A stretch of 54,608 nucleotides of DNA from DATNIB01 sp035604685 (GCA_035604685.1 DATNIB010000007.1:1-54608); one strand, 5' to 3'; numbered from the stretch's first letter, positions 8,654 to 16,653 are shown. Program-made: numbers and translations. Notes: generated by a model not told the origin, from the sequence alone.

Positions 8654-9996
8654 GCCGACGCCCCGTGCGCGATCGCGAGCTCGTCTTGGTCGGCGGGAAC
8701 GCCGAGCGCCACCGACGCGGCCCGGGCGCCACTGCGCACGGCCCCCTCCATGGTGGCGGGCCACCCGGTGTCACACCAGGCGCCGGCCACCACCAGGCCC
8801 GGGCGCGCCGCGGCGATCGCCGGGCGGTGCGCGGCCGTCCCCGGTACCGCTCGGAAGGTGGCCGCCCGCTCCCGCGACACCACGCCGTCGACGAGCTCCG
8901 CCCGGCGGGCGTCGGGCAGCACGTCGCCCAGCGCCGAGAAGAAGCTCGCGATGAGCTCCTCGGGTCGGCGGCCGATGTACTGGTCCGCGGCCGACAACGA
9001 TATGGAGAGGCACTGACCCGCACCGCTCCCCCCCGCCGATTCGGTCCGGTCGAAGACGAACTGCACCGGCGAGTCGACGCAGGCGGCCATCGGGAGGTCC
9101 GTCACCCGCCGGTCGAGGACGAGGTGGACGTTGACAATGGGCGACGCGCCGAGCGCCTCGACGGCGGGCGCCAGTTCGGAGACGAGCGCGCCGGCCACGT
9201 CGGGCGGGGCGGCCAGGATCACCGCGTCGGCCTCGATGTGCTCGTCGCCGAGCGAGACGACGGGTCGGTGGTCGCCCGTGTCGAGCGAGACGACCGGGGT
9301 GCCGAGGCGGACCTCCACGCCGGCCTCGGTGAGGGCGCGCGCCGAGTTGTCCCCGTGGAGCCGCCCCAACGGCACGCGCGACCAGCCGATGTCGCCCCCA
9401 CTCGGGTCGTCGAGCAGCCCGGTGCGAAAGACCATGGCGGCCAGCGCCAGCGAGGCGTCCTCGGCCGACACGTTGATGGTCGGCAGCGCGATCAGGTTCC
9501 AGAGGTTGGCGACGGCGCGCGGGGACTGATGGTGATCCCGCAGCCAGTGCCCGAAGGAGACCGAGTCGAGGGCGGGGTCGTTCGGGTCGAGGCGGCGGAG
9601 CGCGGCCACGGCCGGGCCGAGCCGGACGCGGTCGGCGGGCGACAGGTGGCGGTAGCGCAGGAGCGCCGGTGCCAGGTGGAGGGGTGCCGGCAGGTTGACG
9701 CGCCGGATGTGCGCCCGGCCGCCGCCCGGCGCCAGAACCGGCACGTCGAGGGTCGGCTGCAAGTAGACCTCGTCCGCAGCCCCGATGCGGGTGAGGAACT
9801 CCCGGTAGGCGGTGCAGCAGCGCAGGAACACGTGCTGACCGTTGTCAAACGAGCGGCCCTTACGCAGGAAGGACCACGTGAGCCCGCCGAGCTTGCCGCG
9901 GCGCTCGAGCAGGGTGACCGACGCACCCGCGTCGGCGGCGGCCAAGGCCGCGCTGATGCCGGCCAGCCCGCCCCCCACCACGACGATGCGTCTCAC
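8650..9996 (-). CDS. hpnE: Hydroxysqualene dehydroxylase HpnE (FAD-dependent)
   Basis: The 448-residue protein starts with a dinucleotide-binding motif, RRIVVVGGGLAGISAALAAA followed by LLERRGKLGG, and ends with a flavin-contact stretch, VVAGAWCDTGWPATMEGAVRSG. This is the amine-oxidase/phytoene-desaturase fold used by HpnE, which reductively removes the hydroxyl from hydroxysqualene to give squalene. The GTG start at 9996 forms a GTGA overlap with the hpnD stop. A much longer open frame extends upstream, but that part is an antisense-like reading of hpnD. The order hpnC-hpnD-hpnE matches other bacterial squalene operons, which makes this assignment more secure than motif evidence alone. Confidence 0.93.
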   Translation of the reverse strand: MRRIVVVGGGLAGISAALAAADAGASVTLLERRGKLGGLTWSFLRKGRSFDNGQHVFLRCCTAYREFLTRIGAADEVYLQPTLDVPVLAPGGGRAHIRRVNLPAPLHLAPALLRYRHLSPADRVRLGPAVAALRRLDPNDPALDSVSFGHWLRDHHQSPRAVANLWNLIALPTINVSAEDASLALAAMVFRTGLLDDPSGGDIGWSRVPLGRLHGDNSARALTEAGVEVRLGTPVVSLDTGDHRPVVSLGDEHIEADAVILAAPPDVAGALVSELAPAVEALGASPIVNVHLVLDRRVTDLPMAACVDSPVQFVFDRTESAGGSGAGQCLSISLSAADQYIGRRPEELIASFFSALGDVLPDARRAELVDGVVSRERAATFRAVPGTAAHRPAIAAARPGLVVAGAWCDTGWPATMEGAVRSGARAASVALGVPADQDELAIAHGASA

Positions 9997-10829
9997 CAGG
10001 TGGCCCCGGCCAGGCTGCGGGCCGCCACCCACAGCTTCTCGGACGTCGGAACCGAGACCCGGCGCTCGGTGACCGCGATGGGCGAACCCTCGATCTGGAG
10101 CAGCAGCCGCCGGTAGATGCCCGCCATGGCCGACACGCAGGCCCGGCTGCGCCGGTTGAGCAGCGGGAGGAGCTCGAGGCCGCGGGCGAACCACTCGTGG
10201 GCCCTGGCGCACTCGAGGGCGACCAGCGCGGCGATCGGCTCGGGGGGGCCGCGCAGATCGGAGGGACAGGCCACCTGTTCGGCGTCGGCGCTCGGCAGGT
10301 AGACCCGACCTCGGTCGCGGTCCTCCACCACGTCGCGCAGGATGTTGGTCAGCTGCAGCGCCACGCCGAGGTCGTCCGCCAAGGCGGTCGCCCGCGGCGC
10401 CGCGGACGCGCCGAAGACGGCGAGCGAGAGGCGACCCACCGAGCCCGCGACGCGGCGGCAGTAGACGACGAGCTCGTCGAAGGTCCGATACGACGTGCCC
10501 AGCACGTCCATCTCGCACCCGTCGATGAGCTCGCCGAAGGCGCCGAGCGGCAGGTCGTAGCGGCGCCGGGCGTCGGCCACCGCCACCAGCACCGGATCGT
10601 CGGCCGAGGCCAGTGCGGCGACAGCCTGGCGGACCTCGGCTAGCGCCGAGAGCTTCTGGGCCGGCGGGAGGTCGCCGTCACCGATGTCGTCGATCCGCCG
10701 GGCCAGCGCGTAGACGGCCGAGAGGGCCTGACGCTCGGGTGGCCGCAGCAGCCGGATGCCGTAGGCGAAGTTCTTCGCCTCACGCCGGGTGATCTCCTCG
10801 CACTCCTTGTAGGCGAGCTCGAGGTTCAT
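9993..10829 (-). CDS. hpnD: Presqualene diphosphate synthase HpnD
   Basis: The 278-residue squalene/phytoene-synthase-family enzyme carries both Asp-rich substrate motifs, RRIDDIGDGD near residue 45 and NILRDVVEDRDRGRVYLP in the middle. HpnD condenses two farnesyl diphosphates into presqualene diphosphate. ATG at 10829 (MNLELAYKECEEITRREAKNFAYG) makes an ATGA overlap with the hpnC stop and matches the usual family N-terminus; the 25 residues upstream are out-of-frame hpnC. The intact NxxxDxxxD-type second motif, compared with the paralogue next door, supports calling this one HpnD and the upstream gene HpnC. Confidence 0.93.
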   Translation of the reverse strand: MNLELAYKECEEITRREAKNFAYGIRLLRPPERQALSAVYALARRIDDIGDGDLPPAQKLSALAEVRQAVAALASADDPVLVAVADARRRYDLPLGAFGELIDGCEMDVLGTSYRTFDELVVYCRRVAGSVGRLSLAVFGASAAPRATALADDLGVALQLTNILRDVVEDRDRGRVYLPSADAEQVACPSDLRGPPEPIAALVALECARAHEWFARGLELLPLLNRRSRACVSAMAGIYRRLLLQIEGSPIAVTERRVSVPTSEKLWVAARSLAGATW

Positions 10830-11704
10830 GCGGTTTCCCCGCGTCGGGCGGGACCGGCGGTGGCCACCCACCGGCGGAACACGCGCCCTCGGCGCGGTCG
10901 GCACCGGATCGCCAGCACGTCGTAGGAGCGGCGCTCGATCTCGTCCAATGCGGCGAGGCCCCCCGCCGCGAACGCGCCCACTGCGGCCCGGAAGCGAGGT
11001 GGGAGGGTCCGACAGAGCGGCGCGCCAGACGCCAGCAGCCCGCGGGCGCGGCCCGAGACCTCGGCGACGACGCGGCGCAGGGCGGGGCTGGCGGACGCGG
11101 CGTGCAGGTCGCCTTCCGGACAGCCGGCGCGACCGAGCACCTCGGCGGGCAAGTAGACGCGGCCGTTGGCGGCATCCTCGCCGACGTCCTGGAGGTGTTC
11201 GACGAGCTGCAGCGCGACGCAGACGTCGTCAGAGTGCGCGACGCGCTCGGGCGTGGCGGCGCCGAGAACGCCGAGGACCAGCCGGCCCACCGGCGCCGCC
11301 GAGAGCATGCAGTACTCGACGAGTGCGTCGAAGGTCTCGTAGTGGGTGACGATCTGGTCCTGGCGGTTGGCAGCGATGAGGGCCCGGAACGGCTCGAGCG
11401 GCAGCTGGCGCTCGGCGATCGTGCGGCCGACCCGCTCCAGCAGCGGATGGGTCGCCGTTCCCTGCACCGCTCGGCCCAACTCCGCCTCGAGCCAGTCGAG
11501 CAGCGCCAGCCGGTTGCCCGCCGCCTCGTCGCCGATGTCGTCGGTCAGTCGGGCGAATCCGTAGATGGCGAGCAGGTCGGCGCGCACCGCCCGGGGCAAG
11601 AGGCGCGAGGCGACGGGGAAGTTCTCGGCGCCGGCCTGGGCCAGGACGACCGTCTCCGATGGCACGGCGGGCGTGACGGAGGGGCTCGTGGACGATGACA
11701 CCAC
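10826..11704 (-). CDS. hpnC: Hydroxysqualene synthase HpnC
   Basis: The 292-residue protein belongs to the same squalene/phytoene-synthase fold as HpnD. The motifs are FARLTDDIGDEA near residue 50 and LVEHLQDVGEDAANGRVYLP in the middle. HpnC turns presqualene diphosphate into hydroxysqualene, which HpnE then reduces. It is the first gene of the operon. The start codon is GTG at 11704, 5-6 bases after a strong ribosome site (AAGGAGG). The first ~18 residues are Ser/Thr/Pro-rich and not conserved-looking. The assignment of HpnC against HpnD follows the gene order hpnC-hpnD-hpnE and sequence resemblance; both are certain members of the family. Confidence 0.92.
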   Translation of the reverse strand: MVSSSTSPSVTPAVPSETVVLAQAGAENFPVASRLLPRAVRADLLAIYGFARLTDDIGDEAAGNRLALLDWLEAELGRAVQGTATHPLLERVGRTIAERQLPLEPFRALIAANRQDQIVTHYETFDALVEYCMLSAAPVGRLVLGVLGAATPERVAHSDDVCVALQLVEHLQDVGEDAANGRVYLPAEVLGRAGCPEGDLHAASASPALRRVVAEVSGRARGLLASGAPLCRTLPPRFRAAVGAFAAGGLAALDEIERRSYDVLAIRCRPRRGRVFRRWVATAGPARRGETA

Positions 11705-11748
11705 CTGCCCCTCCTTCGTGTAGCGCCGATGACCGACGAGCCACCCTT

Positions 11749-11775
11749 GTTATACGTGGTGGGCCGATTCGTCAA
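11749..11775 (-). promoter_or_regulatory. Candidate promoter of the hopanoid operon
   Basis: On the minus strand TTGACG (11775-11770) and TATAAC (11754-11749) are separated by 15 bases in an AT-richer stretch between the regulator gene and hpnC. Transcription would begin near 11742, giving a ~38-base leader that contains the AAGGAGG ribosome site. The spacer is shorter than the ideal 17, which is common at promoters activated by MerR-type or other regulators, though MerR activators usually act on long spacers. Confidence 0.55.
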
Positions 11776-11839
11776 GCAGGAGGGACGCGCAAGACCAAGC
11801 CCGGGGGCACTTGGCGGCCCCGAGCCCAGCGGGTGATGC

Positions 11840-12679
11840 CTAATAGGTCGGCGAGCGGAGCCCGAGTGCCGGGCGGATCAGGCTGACCAGAACCGTGTCG
11901 ACCACCCGGCGGGCGGCGGGGATCGCCCGCGCCCCGGTCGCGGCCAACCGGGGCAGAACCCGGGCCGCCAGGCCCTGGGCCACCCCGGCCACCACCCCCG
12001 ACGCGGCATCCTCGGAGCGCAACTCACGCGTCGCCGCCTCCAAGAGGAGGGGTGCCAGGGGTTCGAGGAGTCGGCGCAGGGCCCCGACCGCTTCGGCCTC
12101 GCTGAGCGCGCCGGGCTGCAGGTCGAGGGCGTGGCCGACCGCCTCGACGGTGGAGCCGGCCGCGGCGGCGAAGATGTCGTCCTTGGAGCCGAAGTACCGG
12201 TAGAAGGAGCCCTTGGCTATGCCGGCGGCGTCGCAGATCTCACCCACGCTCACGCCCTCGTAGCCCCGCCGGGCAAAGGCGATCCGGGCCACCGCGAGGA
12301 GCCGCTCCTTTGGCTGGCCGGTCCCGGCGTCGCGCAGGCGGCTGGCCAGCAGCGCATCCCAGGCTTCGGGTGCGAGGTCCTGGGGGCTCACCGACAGCAG
12401 GTCGGGCAAGAGGTCGCGGACGGTCTCGAGCGGCAGGTGCTGGCGGTCCCGCAGCAGCCGGATGATCCGCAGTGCGGCGACGTGCCGTTCGTTGTAGAGG
12501 AACCGGTTGGGAGCGACGGCGGCGGCCGCCGGCAACAGCCCCAGCCTGCGGTAGTGGTGGATCGTCGGGACCGAGACGCCGGTACGACGGGCGAGCACGG
12601 ACACCGGGAAACCGGCGGACTCGGCGGGCGGCCGATCCGTGGCAACCGGGGTAGCGCTCCAGCTGGCGACGCGTTCCAC
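11840..12679 (-). CDS. Dual-domain transcriptional regulator: MerR-type HTH fused to TetR-type HTH
   Basis: The 279-residue protein has two DNA-binding heads. Residues ~23-95 are MerR-like: FPVSVLARRTGVSVPTIHHY, RRLGLLP, NRFLYNERHVAALRIIRLLR. Residues ~123-170 are a TetR N-terminal HTH: AVARIAFARRGYEGVSVGEI, AGIAKGSFYRYFGSKDDIF. The remaining ~110 residues are helical and Ala/Leu-rich like a TetR ligand-binding domain. The start is GTG at 12679, preceded by a G-run rather than a clean ribosome site. The gene ends 65 bases before the hpn promoter and points toward the operon, so it is the natural candidate regulator of hopanoid synthesis. A near-palindrome 16-34 bases before its start could serve autoregulation. 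Ligand and targets are not visible in sequence. Confidence 0.88.
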   Translation of the reverse strand: MERVASWSATPVATDRPPAESAGFPVSVLARRTGVSVPTIHHYRRLGLLPAAAAVAPNRFLYNERHVAALRIIRLLRDRQHLPLETVRDLLPDLLSVSPQDLAPEAWDALLASRLRDAGTGQPKERLLAVARIAFARRGYEGVSVGEICDAAGIAKGSFYRYFGSKDDIFAAAAGSTVEAVGHALDLQPGALSEAEAVGALRRLLEPLAPLLLEAATRELRSEDAASGVVAGVAQGLAARVLPRLAATGARAIPAARRVVDTVLVSLIRPALGLRSPTY

Positions 12680-12694
12680 GCCCCCCTATTTACC

Positions 12695-12713
12695 ACCCAA
12701 ACGTTCGTACGGG
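12695..12713. promoter_or_regulatory. Candidate operator upstream of the MerR-TetR gene
   Basis: ACCCAAACGTTCGTACGGG contains a partial palindrome centred on AACGTT and lies 16-34 bases upstream of the regulator start at 12679. A copy with 17 of 19 identical bases occurs at 18409-18427, upstream of the LCP gene. TetR proteins often bind such sites in their own promoters; binding is an inference. Confidence 0.4.
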
Positions 12714-12744
12714 GGAAAAAGTTCCGGAGGAGCACTCCGCGGGG

Positions 12745-13032
12745 GTGCCTGGGACCGCGATCGGCGACCGGTCCCCCGTCTCCGACGGCGGCGAACCTAG
12801 CGTGACGGCGGTGCAGCTGGGGCAGCCGTCCGTCCGGCGCCGGCGCTTCGGCCGAGCCGGCCCCTGGGGCGCGGCGACGAGTCCCGGGACGGTGCCCGGC
12901 GGCGCCGGCGACCAGCAGCGTCGATCGGGGCGGGGCGTTCCATCTCGCCCCGGCGTTCCATCTCGCCCCGGCCTTCCATCTCGCCCCGGCGGCCCAGCGG
13001 GCGCCCGTCAGGGGCCCGGCGGCGAGCCGTGA
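12745..13032 (+). CDS. Small Pro/Gly/Arg-rich ORF with PSRPG repeats, coupled to the adenine methylase
   Basis: This is a 95-residue reading frame from GTG (12745) to TGA (13030-13032). The TGA overlaps the methylase start in a GTGA junction, the same coupling used by clear genes in this window. Third positions in the first ~55 codons are very rich in G and C, as in real genes here. The C-terminal half has three tandem hexapeptides, GVPSRPGVPSRPGLPSRPG, from an 18-base DNA repeat. GGAGGAG at 12725-12731 is about 13 bases before the start, farther than usual. I recognise no domain; the chain is basic and probably disordered. It could also be non-coding sequence that happens to be open because GC content is high. 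Confidence 0.4.
   Translation: MPGTAIGDRSPVSDGGEPSVTAVQLGQPSVRRRRFGRAGPWGAATSPGTVPGGAGDQQRRSGRGVPSRPGVPSRPGLPSRPGGPAGARQGPGGEP
12936..12989 (+). repeat. Three tandem copies of an 18-base repeat
   Basis: The unit CGTTCCATCTCGCCCCGG occurs at 12936-12953 and 12954-12971 exactly, and at 12972-12989 with one change (CC for CG at the start). In the plus frame of the small ORF it adds six residues per unit, so repeat slippage would preserve that frame. Confidence 0.9.
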
Positions 13033-14096
13033 TCAAGTACATCGGCTCCAAGCGGCGCCTCGTCCCGGTCCTGTCCGCCATCGCCGCGGCCAGCGGCGCC
13101 CGCAGCGCGCTCGACCTGTTCACCGGCACCACGCGCGTCGCCCAGGCATTCAAGCAACAGGGGTTGGCAGTGAGCGCGGTGGATACGGCGCGCTACGCGG
13201 AGGTGTTCGCCCGCTGCTACATCGAGACCGACGCCGCATCGGTCGACCACCCTGCGCTGCGCGACGCGATTGCCTACCTGGATGGGCTCGGCGGCCGCGC
13301 CGGCTACGTCACCGAGACCTTCTGCGTGCGCTCGCGGTTCTTCCAGCCGTTCAATGGGGAGCGGATAGATGCCGTGCGCGACGCCATCGAGGCCGAGTTC
13401 GCGGGCAGCCCGCTCTACCCGGTCCTCCTCACCAGCCTCATCGAGGCCGCCGACCGGGTCGACTCCACCACGGGGCTGCAGATGGCCTACGTGAAGCGGT
13501 GGGCGCCCCGCTCGTTCGCGCCGCTCCGGCTGCGGGTCCCCGAGCTGCTGGTCGGCTCGGGCTCGGCCATCCGGGCGGACGCGGCCCGGGTGGGCGCGAC
13601 CCTCGGACACTTCGACCTGGCCTATCTCGACCCCCCGTACAACCAGCACCGGTACTTCACCAACTACCACGTCTGGGAGACGCTCGTGGCCTGGGACGCC
13701 CCAGAGCACTACGGGGTCGCGTGCAAGCGGATCGACGCGCGGGCGGACCACACGAAGAGCGTGTTCAACTCGAAGCGGACGATGATCCCGGCCCTCACCG
13801 CCCTGGTGCGTGAGCTCTCCTGTGAGCTCATGATGCTCTCCTACAACGACGAGTCCTGGCTCTCGCTCGACGCGCTGGTCGAGATGTGCGGTCACCACGA
13901 GGCGGTGCGGACCCTGGGCCTCCCCTCGGCCCGCTACGTCGGGGCGCGGATCGGGATCCACAACCCGGCCGGCCAGCGCGTGGGGACGGTGTCCCACCTG
14001 CACAACACCGAATACCTGGTGGTCGCCGGTGCCCGCGGCCCGGTGGCCCGCGCCACCGCCGCTTTGGAAGCCGTCGGACTGGCCCCAACCGGCTGA
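13029..14096 (+). CDS. DNA adenine methyltransferase (D12 class), orphan
   Basis: The 355-residue protein starts VIKYIGSKRRLVP, has the SAM-binding DLFTGTTRVAQAF at residues ~29-41 and the catalytic DPPYN at 201-205, followed by QHRYFTNYHVWETL. This order fits class D12 (Dam/DpnM-like) N6-adenine methylases. No restriction endonuclease or specificity gene is adjacent, so it is an orphan methylase or the remnant of a restriction system. The start codon GTG overlaps the stop of the preceding small ORF; no strong ribosome site is visible, consistent with coupling. The recognition sequence cannot be predicted. It might influence gene regulation or protect against a restriction system elsewhere. 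Confidence 0.85.
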   Translation: MIKYIGSKRRLVPVLSAIAAASGARSALDLFTGTTRVAQAFKQQGLAVSAVDTARYAEVFARCYIETDAASVDHPALRDAIAYLDGLGGRAGYVTETFCVRSRFFQPFNGERIDAVRDAIEAEFAGSPLYPVLLTSLIEAADRVDSTTGLQMAYVKRWAPRSFAPLRLRVPELLVGSGSAIRADAARVGATLGHFDLAYLDPPYNQHRYFTNYHVWETLVAWDAPEHYGVACKRIDARADHTKSVFNSKRTMIPALTALVRELSCELMMLSYNDESWLSLDALVEMCGHHEAVRTLGLPSARYVGARIGIHNPAGQRVGTVSHLHNTEYLVVAGARGPVARATAALEAVGLAPTG

Positions 14097-14141
14097 CGCT
14101 CGGCCGTGCGGCTCGCACGGCGCGGTGTCACAGTGTGTGCC

Positions 14142-15110
14142 GTGACGACCTCGATTGCCCCCGATCAGCGCTACGGGATCACCATCCCCTTCGCCGCACC
14201 GCTGCACGACCACCGCCGCTGGTTCGAGCTCCTGGTCGACCTCGGCTACACCGACGTCTGGTCGGCCGAGACCGACGGGGCCGACGGGTTCACGCCCTTG
14301 GCGCTGGCCGCGGCCTGGACGCCCAGCCTCAACCTGGGGGTGGCCATCGCCCCGGCCTACACGCGCGGACCGGCGCTGCTCGCCCAGACGGTGGCCGCGC
14401 TGGCCAGCGCCGCCCCGGGTCGGTTCACCCTCGGCCTCGGCACCTCCTCGGAGGCGATCGTGCATCGCTGGAACGACATCGAGTTCGACGATCCGTACCA
14501 CAAGGTTCGAGACGTCCTGCGCTTCGTCCGCCGGGCCCTGACCGGCGAGAAGATCGACGCGACCTTCGACACGTTCACCATTTCGGGGTTCCGTCTCTCC
14601 CTGGTGCCGAAGGAGCCGCCGTCCCTCTACCTGGCGGCGTTGCGCCCCGGGATGCTCCACCTGGCGGCGCGCGAGGCGGACGGGGCCATCTTGAACTGGC
14701 TCTCGGCCGAGGACGTGAAGACCGCGGTCGCCGAGCTGCGTCCCGACTTCCCGGTGGTGGCCCGCATCTTCGTCATCCCCAACCCGGACCCCGACACGGC
14801 TCGCGCCATCGCTCGGCGCATGATCACCGGCTACATGACCGTCGAGGCCTACGCCCAGTTCCAGCGCTGGCTGGGTCGGGGACCCGATCTGCAGGCCATG
14901 TGGGACCTCTGGTCGGCGGGCGACCGGAAGGGCGCGCTGGAGGCGATCCCGGACCACGTGGTCGACGACCTGGTGGTCCACGGGCCGGCCGAGGCCTGCC
15001 GTGAGCAGATCCTGCGCTACGTCGAGAACGGCGTGACCATCCCCGCGCCGATGGTCATCCCGGTGGGGGTCGATCTCGAGGACACCGTGCGGCGCCTGGC
15101 ACCGGGCTGA
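14142..15110 (+). CDS. LLM-class (probably F420-dependent) oxidoreductase
   Basis: This luciferase-fold TIM barrel has 322 residues from GTG at 14142 (VTTSIAPDQRYGITIPF). Features include GYTDVWSAETDGADGFTPL, LGVAIAPAYTRGPALLAQT, FTLGLGTSSEAIVHRWN and a C-terminal VHGPAEACREQI. This pattern resembles actinobacterial F420-dependent LLM oxidoreductases more than FMN luciferases, and F420 synthesis genes (cofD, cofE) occur in the window. The substrate is unknown. GTG at 14106 is an upstream in-frame alternative that would add a 12-residue Arg-rich head; neither start has a clear ribosome site. It follows the methylase by 45 bases on the same strand. Confidence 0.85.
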   Translation: MTTSIAPDQRYGITIPFAAPLHDHRRWFELLVDLGYTDVWSAETDGADGFTPLALAAAWTPSLNLGVAIAPAYTRGPALLAQTVAALASAAPGRFTLGLGTSSEAIVHRWNDIEFDDPYHKVRDVLRFVRRALTGEKIDATFDTFTISGFRLSLVPKEPPSLYLAALRPGMLHLAAREADGAILNWLSAEDVKTAVAELRPDFPVVARIFVIPNPDPDTARAIARRMITGYMTVEAYAQFQRWLGRGPDLQAMWDLWSAGDRKGALEAIPDHVVDDLVVHGPAEACREQILRYVENGVTIPAPMVIPVGVDLEDTVRRLAPG

Positions 15111-15228
15111 CGCCCCGCCTCGACCCCTTGGGTCACCGATCGCCCGAGAGGGGACCTGGATCAGGAGGCCTTCGCCCTGTAGGAACGGTCCCGTCGCAGC
15201 CGCGGCTGATTCGTGCTACCTACGGCAA

Positions 15229-16635
15229 ATGGACTTTCGAACGACAGGGCCAGCCGCGCTGGCCGCCCAGGTGCGCACCGGTGAGATCTCGGCCCGGGAG
15301 CTGACGGACCACGCGCTGGCCCGCATCGAGGCCCTCAACCCCTCCGTCAACGCCTTCGTCGCCCTCGACCCCGAACGCGCCCGGGGCGAGGCGGCCGCCG
15401 TCGACGCCGCGGTGGCAGCCGGGCGTGATCCCGGGCCGCTGGCCGGCGTCCCGATCGGGGTGAAGGACCTGGAGGAAGCCGTCGGCTATCCGACGACCCA
15501 CGGATCGCCGCTGTTCGAGTCGCCGGAGCGAGCGACGGTGGACTCGCCGCTGGTGGCCCGCCTGCGGGCGGCCGGCTGCGTCATCGTGGGCAAGACCAAC
15601 ACGCCCGAATTCGGATGGACCTCCAACACCGACAACGCCGTCTTCGGCCCGACGCGCAACCCGTGGAACCTCGACCACAGCGTCGGCGGCTCTTCGGGCG
15701 GGACCGCGGCGGCCTTGGCGTCGGGCATGGTGCCGCTCGCCACCGGCTCCGACGGGGGCGGCTCCATCCGGATCCCGTCGTCGTGCTGCGGACTCAACGG
15801 GTTCAAGCCATCGCTCGGCCGGGTGCCGGCGGGTGGACCCGACCCCGCGGGCTGGATCGATTTCTCGACCAAGAACGCGATGACCCGCCGCCTTTCGGAG
15901 CTGGTCCCGGTGCTCGACGTGGTGGTCGACGCCGACCGCAGCGACCTGCGGTCGCTCCCCCGCCCCGAGCGGTCCTGGCGCGAGCTCATCGACGCCAGCG
16001 CTCTGCCCCGGCGGGTGGCCTGGTCCCCCACGCTCGGCTACGCGCCACTCGACGACGAGGTGCGCGCCGTGTGCGAGGCCGCCGTTTCGACGCTCGAGTC
16101 ACTGGGCGTCGACGTGCAGCCGCTGGACAGCATCGTCGACGTGGATCCGCTCGACGGCTGGCTGCGGCTGACCGGGGTCTGCCTGCTGCGCAGCATGCAG
16201 GGGTTCATCGACTCCCCGGCCTGGCAGCGGGTACACCCGGTCCTGGCCAGCATCGTGGAAGGTGCCCGTTCCATCAGCGCGCTCGACGTGGTGGACGTGT
16301 TCGACGAGTGCCATCGACTGAACCTGCGGCTGGTGGAGGTCTTCGACGGCGCCGAGCTGCTGCTCACCCCGACCGTGGCCGCGCCCCCGCCACCGCTCGA
16401 CTCGGGCGGGATCGGGTTCATCAACGGCGAGCCGCACGCGAACTGGGTCCGCTTCACCTACCCGTTCAACATGACCCGGTCCCCGGCCGTGTCGCTGTTC
16501 GCCGGCCTCACCGGCGCGGGGCTGCCGGTCGGCCTGCAGCTCGTCGGGCCCCAGCATGCCGATGCCCTGGTGCTACGCACGGCCCTCGCGCTGGAGGACG
16601 CGCTCGGCTTGGACCAGCTGGCCCCGACCGGCTGA
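15229..16635 (+). CDS. Amidase (amidase-signature family)
   Basis: The 468-residue enzyme shows the full amidase signature: the catalytic Lys in GVPIGVKDLEEA near residue 78, GKTNTPEFGWTSNTDN, the Gly/Ser-rich DHSVGGSSGGTAAALASG near 150 and SDGGGSIRIPSSCCG near 175, which together supply the Ser-cisSer-Lys triad. Such enzymes hydrolyse carboxamides to acid and ammonia; GatA of the Glu-tRNA amidotransferase is related, but no gatB or gatC is nearby, so a free-standing amidase is more likely. It stands alone, ~120 bases after the oxidoreductase, and converges with the dehydrogenase. No signal peptide is present, so it is cytoplasmic. Confidence 0.9.
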   Translation: MDFRTTGPAALAAQVRTGEISARELTDHALARIEALNPSVNAFVALDPERARGEAAAVDAAVAAGRDPGPLAGVPIGVKDLEEAVGYPTTHGSPLFESPERATVDSPLVARLRAAGCVIVGKTNTPEFGWTSNTDNAVFGPTRNPWNLDHSVGGSSGGTAAALASGMVPLATGSDGGGSIRIPSSCCGLNGFKPSLGRVPAGGPDPAGWIDFSTKNAMTRRLSELVPVLDVVVDADRSDLRSLPRPERSWRELIDASALPRRVAWSPTLGYAPLDDEVRAVCEAAVSTLESLGVDVQPLDSIVDVDPLDGWLRLTGVCLLRSMQGFIDSPAWQRVHPVLASIVEGARSISALDVVDVFDECHRLNLRLVEVFDGAELLLTPTVAAPPPPLDSGGIGFINGEPHANWVRFTYPFNMTRSPAVSLFAGLTGAGLPVGLQLVGPQHADALVLRTALALEDALGLDQLAPTG

Positions 16636-16639
16636 CCGG

Positions 16640-16652
16640 GCCGGGACCCGGC
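16640..16652. terminator. Possible bidirectional hairpin between convergent genes
   Basis: GCCGGG-A-CCCGGC is a perfect inverted repeat in the 18-base gap between the convergent amidase and dehydrogenase stops. There is no T-run, and the loop is too tight unless the inner pairs open, so confidence is low. Confidence 0.3.
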
Positions 16653-16653
16653 G

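Noticed and set aside
12936..12989. Tandem repeat considered as a CRISPR array
   Set aside because: The units are 18 bases with no spacers, and no cas gene is nearby.
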